Shown here piece after piece: positions 7,028 to 7,865 of a DNA stretch of 7,865 nt. The notes under the pieces were generated by a model that was given only the letters and a program-made list of their open reading frames with translations, made no database searches and was not told the origin of the DNA. The position numbers and the translations under genes were made by a program. Within the stretch, counting starts at the first letter, position 1, and each line of letters begins with the position of its first letter. The stretch covers positions 1 through 7,865 of the forward strand of contig JAQURN010000053.1 in assembly GCA_028715585.1 (NCBI GenBank), written 5' to 3'. Source of the DNA: Actinomycetota bacterium. GTDB lineage: Bacteria > Actinomycetota > Geothermincolia > Fen-727 > JAQURN01.

Positions 7028-7435
7028 TCAACGTCTAGGGGAGCCACCGCTTGGCGGCCCAATTGAAACTACTATGGTTACGGAGTTTCCAATTCTGTAA
7101 GTTGTCCCAGGAGCGGGAGATTGTGAGATCACCGTGTTTTTTTCCTCCATGCTGTATTGTTTGACCACTCGCCCTTCAAACCCCAGGTTTTTCAGCTCAC
7201 GCGAGGCTTCATCTACATTTTTGCCTATAAGATGGGGAAGTTTTGCCGATGCATTCTCTCCATGGAGGGGGCAGAAGGACCGTGGCTCCGTTCCCGGCTT
7301 GAATTCCTCGAGGTGAGTGTGGGGGCAATTACTGGTAGCCATAAGCCCGCTCTCATTGCATACTCTAAGGTTAATTTTTCCTCCTTCTTCTTTGGGGATT
7401 TCCGGCGTAGTACATATTAATTGATGGCTGCAGCG
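7028..7435 (-). pseudogene. Truncated class A penicillin-binding protein, C-terminal tail with PASTA domain
   Basis: On the minus strand the frame is open from 7435, just after an in-frame TAA at 7436-7438, down to the TGA at 7028-7030. No ATG, GTG or TTG precedes the first recognisable homology. The product shows two known pieces of class A penicillin-binding proteins. The first is the conserved tail after the transpeptidase domain, VCNESGLMATSNCP, then FKPGTEP and FCPLH, which spans the first in-frame ATG at 7342. The second is one PASTA domain at about 7240-7058, with LPHLIGKNVDEASREL, NTVISQSPAPGTTY and a closing VTIVVSIG. A short Gly/Pro/Arg tail ends it. The transglycosylase and transpeptidase domains, hundreds of residues in intact proteins, are absent, and AT-rich DNA and an unrelated gene stand in their place. 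A free-standing small PASTA protein starting at ATG 7342 is possible but would begin in the middle of the conserved cysteine-containing tail, so I favour a remnant. Confidence 0.78.
7058..7240 (-). other. PASTA domain coding segment
   Basis: About 61 codons within the remnant encode a complete single PASTA repeat: the N-terminal LPHLIGK strand, the VDEASRELKNLGF helix, then VISQSPAPGT and the closing strand VTIVVSIG. PASTA domains occur at the ends of Gram-positive penicillin-binding proteins and Ser/Thr kinases and are linked to binding cell-wall muropeptides or beta-lactams. Confidence 0.85.
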
Positions 7436-7545
7436 TTAATGATCTTGGTTATAAATTAAAAGATAAAGACAGGATTAATTTTTTAACGATGACTTCCGGA
7501 GGTTGAATAATAACCAGCAACAGTTATCATTGCTGCAGTCATCAA
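7421..7545. repeat. Imperfect inverted repeat bounding a 125-base AT-rich segment
   Basis: The left end reads TTGATGGCTGCAGCG (7421-7435). The reverse complement of the right end (7545-7531) reads TTGATGACTGCAGCA, matching at 13 of 15 positions. With gaps the similarity runs inward: ATGAT and GGTTAT occur in the same order in both arms, so the arms cover about 7421-7452 and 7510-7545. The interior is AT-rich and shows no convincing gene. No clean target duplication is seen; the flanks share only ACAT near each side. It could be a small non-autonomous element of MITE type, a remnant of insertion-sequence ends, or an extended hairpin in the leader of the AOR gene. Confidence 0.5.
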
Positions 7546-7594
7546 ACATTTATATCAAATTAAATATTTATTAGTCATTAATAGTGAGGTAATT
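7436..7594 (+). promoter_or_regulatory. AT-rich non-coding leader of the AOR gene
   Basis: This stretch separates the penicillin-binding-protein remnant from the AOR start and is markedly AT-rich. It holds much of the inverted repeat described separately. A possible promoter is TTGCTG at 7530-7535 with TATCAA at 7553-7558, 17 bases apart, but both are weak matches. The TTTATAT at 7549-7555 is another candidate core. GTGAGGT at 7584-7590 is the probable ribosome site, four bases before ATG at 7595. Confidence 0.35.
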
Positions 7595-7865
7595 ATGATC
7601 GGCGGTTACATGGGGAAATTTTTATGGGTTGATCTTGGCAGCAATAAGATAACAGAAGAAAAAATTGATCTTTCCCTCATGAGGAATTTTATCGGAGGCT
7701 ATGGAATTGCATCAAAGATTATATATGAACGGCAGAAAAAAGGAATAGACCCTTTAGGCGAAGAAAATATTCTTGGCATACTGGCAGGGCCACTTACCGG
7801 GACTTCCCTACCCGTCGTTTCCAGGTACACAGTCGTAGGTAAATCTCCATTAACCGGTCTCTGGG
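7595..7865 (+). CDS. Aldehyde:ferredoxin oxidoreductase, N-terminal part (partial)
   Basis: The first 90 codons of a gene running off the window. The product begins MIGGYMGKFLWVDLGSNKIT and continues with FIGGYGIASKIIYERQKKGIDP, GEENILGILAGPLTGT and VSRYTVVGKSPLTGLW. These match the N-terminal domain of the AOR family, tungsten (or molybdenum) pterin enzymes that oxidize aldehydes to acids with ferredoxin as electron acceptor, typically in anaerobes. The glycine-rich GGYG and the AGPLTGT and KSPLTG segments belong to the pterin-binding N-terminal domain; the [4Fe-4S] cysteines expected further on are not in view. The ATG has GTGAGGT four bases upstream. Codon choice is more AT-rich than in the arg genes. 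Substrate subfamily (AOR, FOR, GAPOR and others) cannot be told from this fragment. Confidence 0.9.
   Translation, partial: MIGGYMGKFLWVDLGSNKITEEKIDLSLMRNFIGGYGIASKIIYERQKKGIDPLGEENILGILAGPLTGTSLPVVSRYTVVGKSPLTGLW

Noticed and set aside
7134..7420. Plus-strand open frames opposite the PASTA remnant
   Set aside because: No recognisable domain or convincing ribosome site, while the minus strand carries clear PBP-tail and PASTA motifs.
7503..7574. A 23-codon frame starting TTG after GGAGG in the AOR leader
   Set aside because: The GGAGG directly abuts the TTG, leaving no spacing, and the product is Asn/Gln-rich AT-driven sequence that overlaps the inverted-repeat arm.

Overview
The window looks bacterial and carries the distal part of an arginine-biosynthesis operon on the + strand: the 3' end of argB, then argD, argF, argR, argG and argH. 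These are packed end to end with gaps of 8-36 bases or short overlaps. The order B-D-F-R-G-H, with the repressor gene inside the operon, is the arrangement known from Actinobacteria (for example the mycobacterial argCJBDFRGH cluster). The base composition is far less GC-rich than in Streptomyces or Mycobacterium, and TTG starts are common. A truncated class A penicillin-binding-protein tail with a PASTA domain and an aldehyde:ferredoxin oxidoreductase start suggest a Gram-positive-type anaerobe. A deep-branching anaerobic actinobacterium is my best guess, but this is inference.

Layout: 2-169 end of argB; 206-1417 argD; 1435-2370 argF; 2379-2861 argR; 2851-4086 argG; 4083-5453 argH; 5454-5573 non-coding leader; 5574-5985 a small protein whose N-terminal half resembles the RemA/DUF370 family; 6021-7007 a NIF3-family metal-binding protein; 7028-7435 on the minus strand, the C-terminal tail of a class A penicillin-binding protein with no start and no catalytic domains; 7421-7545 an imperfect inverted-repeat structure; 7595 to the window end, the first 90 codons of an aldehyde:ferredoxin oxidoreductase (AOR).

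The arg genes cover the route from N-acetylglutamyl phosphate to arginine: ArgB and ArgD build N-acetylornithine, ArgF carbamoylates ornithine, ArgG and ArgH turn citrulline into arginine, and ArgR is the arginine-sensing repressor. The acetyl-removing step (ArgJ or ArgE) must lie outside the window. ArgF carries Asp where the family's ornithine-binding HCLP motif has Cys.

The right-hand end is the least ordinary part. Near 7420-7440 the sequence changes from mixed composition to clearly AT-rich. A penicillin-binding-protein reading frame is cut off there, an inverted repeat begins at the same place, and an unrelated metabolic gene follows. This looks like a recombination or insertion scar, or an assembly join. 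I found no CRISPR array, tRNA, rRNA or complete insertion sequence, and no convincing terminator. I found no clearly new multi-gene system; the strongest leads are the junction with its inverted repeat, the ArgF active-site change and the RemA-like small protein.
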